Assembly: GCA_937873255.1 (NCBI GenBank)
Contig: CALMVM010000303.1
Coordinates: 1-5,858 of the forward strand
DNA from: an uncultured Verrucomicrobiota bacterium
GTDB lineage: Bacteria > Verrucomicrobiota > Verrucomicrobiia > Chthoniobacterales > SZAS-18
Length of the DNA: 5,858 nucleotides
Direction: 5' to 3'
Below the pieces are notes generated by a model, which ran no database searches, had not been told where the DNA came from, and saw only the letters and a list, made by a program, of their open reading frames with translations. Positions 5,614 through 5,858 of this stretch are shown one piece after another; positions within the stretch are counted from its first letter, which is position 1, and every line of letters starts with the position of its first letter. The translations under genes and the position numbers were made by a program.

Positions 5614-5858
5614 TCAATCCGCCTGCTCGGGCAGGACGTTCTCGCGGTAGGCGCGCAGCAGGAGTTCGAGCGCGGCAATCTCGTGCCGCAGCGTCTCGCC
5701 CTCGCGGGTGTCGCGTACGCGCCGGGGCGGGTCGAAGGTCGTCACGGCCTGGATCGTCGGGATGATGTCGGCCCCGCTGGTGATGGCGTCGCCGATGGAC
5801 TCGAAATGATGGTGCTGCGCGAGGTACGTGCGGTCCGCGTCGAGCACGAGCGTATAAC
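5614..5858 (-). CDS. Unrecognised protein, C-terminal fragment
   Basis: The frame is open from the right edge of the window to a TGA at 5616-5614, giving the last 80 residues of a protein whose start lies outside. An in-frame GTG at 5847 exists, but nothing suggests it is the real start. The fragment opens with a beta-strand-like YTLVLDADRTYL, has a His triplet (QHHHFES), a hydrophobic GADIIPTIQAV stretch, then an acidic/basic linker and a final amphipathic helix (LRHEIAALELLLRAY), ending in PEQAD. I do not recognise the family. It lacks a signal peptide or membrane segment in the visible part. Coherent strand/helix patterning and its tight convergent placement, with 3 bp between its stop and that of the pyrophosphatase gene, support a real gene over a shadow. 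Confidence 0.65.
   Translation of the reverse strand, partial: YTLVLDADRTYLAQHHHFESIGDAITSGADIIPTIQAVTTFDPPRRVRDTREGETLRHEIAALELLLRAYRENVLPEQAD

Noticed and set aside
1..5858. tRNA, rRNA, riboswitch, insertion sequence or attachment site
   Set aside because: On reading both strands I saw no tRNA-like cloverleaf, no rRNA-like sequence, no transposase motifs and no terminal inverted repeats; nearly all of the sequence is accounted for by coding regions and three short spacers.

Overview
The window is a GC-rich (roughly two thirds G+C by eye) bacterial chromosomal segment holding five protein genes, two of them cut by the window edges. No RNA genes, mobile elements, CRISPR arrays or phage genes are visible. 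A secreted Trp-rich DUF6600-type protein, a one-domain parvulin with an export signal, a CBS-regulated family II pyrophosphatase and a 'DAPFTGSK'-type dehydrogenase together resemble Verrucomicrobiota, perhaps an Opitutales relative. That assignment is an inference from gene content and recalled family distribution, with moderate to low confidence.

Layout. Positions 1-439 (minus) hold the N-terminal 146 residues of an NAD(P)-binding beta-hydroxyacid dehydrogenase. Positions 520-1608 (minus) hold a SurA/PrsA-like peptidylprolyl isomerase; it lies 80 bp upstream of the dehydrogenase on the same strand and may be cotranscribed with it. Positions 1692-1720 form a perfect 10-bp GC hairpin that looks like the terminator of the next gene upstream, 1767-3797 (minus). 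That gene encodes a 676-residue exported protein with a Trp/Tyr/Gly-rich N-terminal half and a very long Arg/Pro/Gln low-complexity tail. A 151-bp divergent intergenic region (3798-3948), locally less GC-rich in its middle, separates it from 3949-5610 (plus), a 553-residue CBS-domain manganese-dependent inorganic pyrophosphatase with all nine expected active-site residues. The last gene (5614-5858, minus) is a C-terminal fragment of an unrecognised protein; its stop codon lies 3 bp from the pyrophosphatase stop.

The pyrophosphatase is a cytosolic housekeeping enzyme probably tuned by adenine nucleotides. The parvulin and the DUF6600 protein are envelope proteins, and the parvulin could assist folding of exported proteins. 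Nothing links the genes into one pathway. I see no convincing new multi-gene system. The most unusual item is the repeat-built tail of the DUF6600 protein, followed by the compact divergent promoter region and the ambiguous lipobox of the parvulin. All three multi-hundred-codon open frames on the opposite strands are in-register antisense shadows of real genes and were left out.
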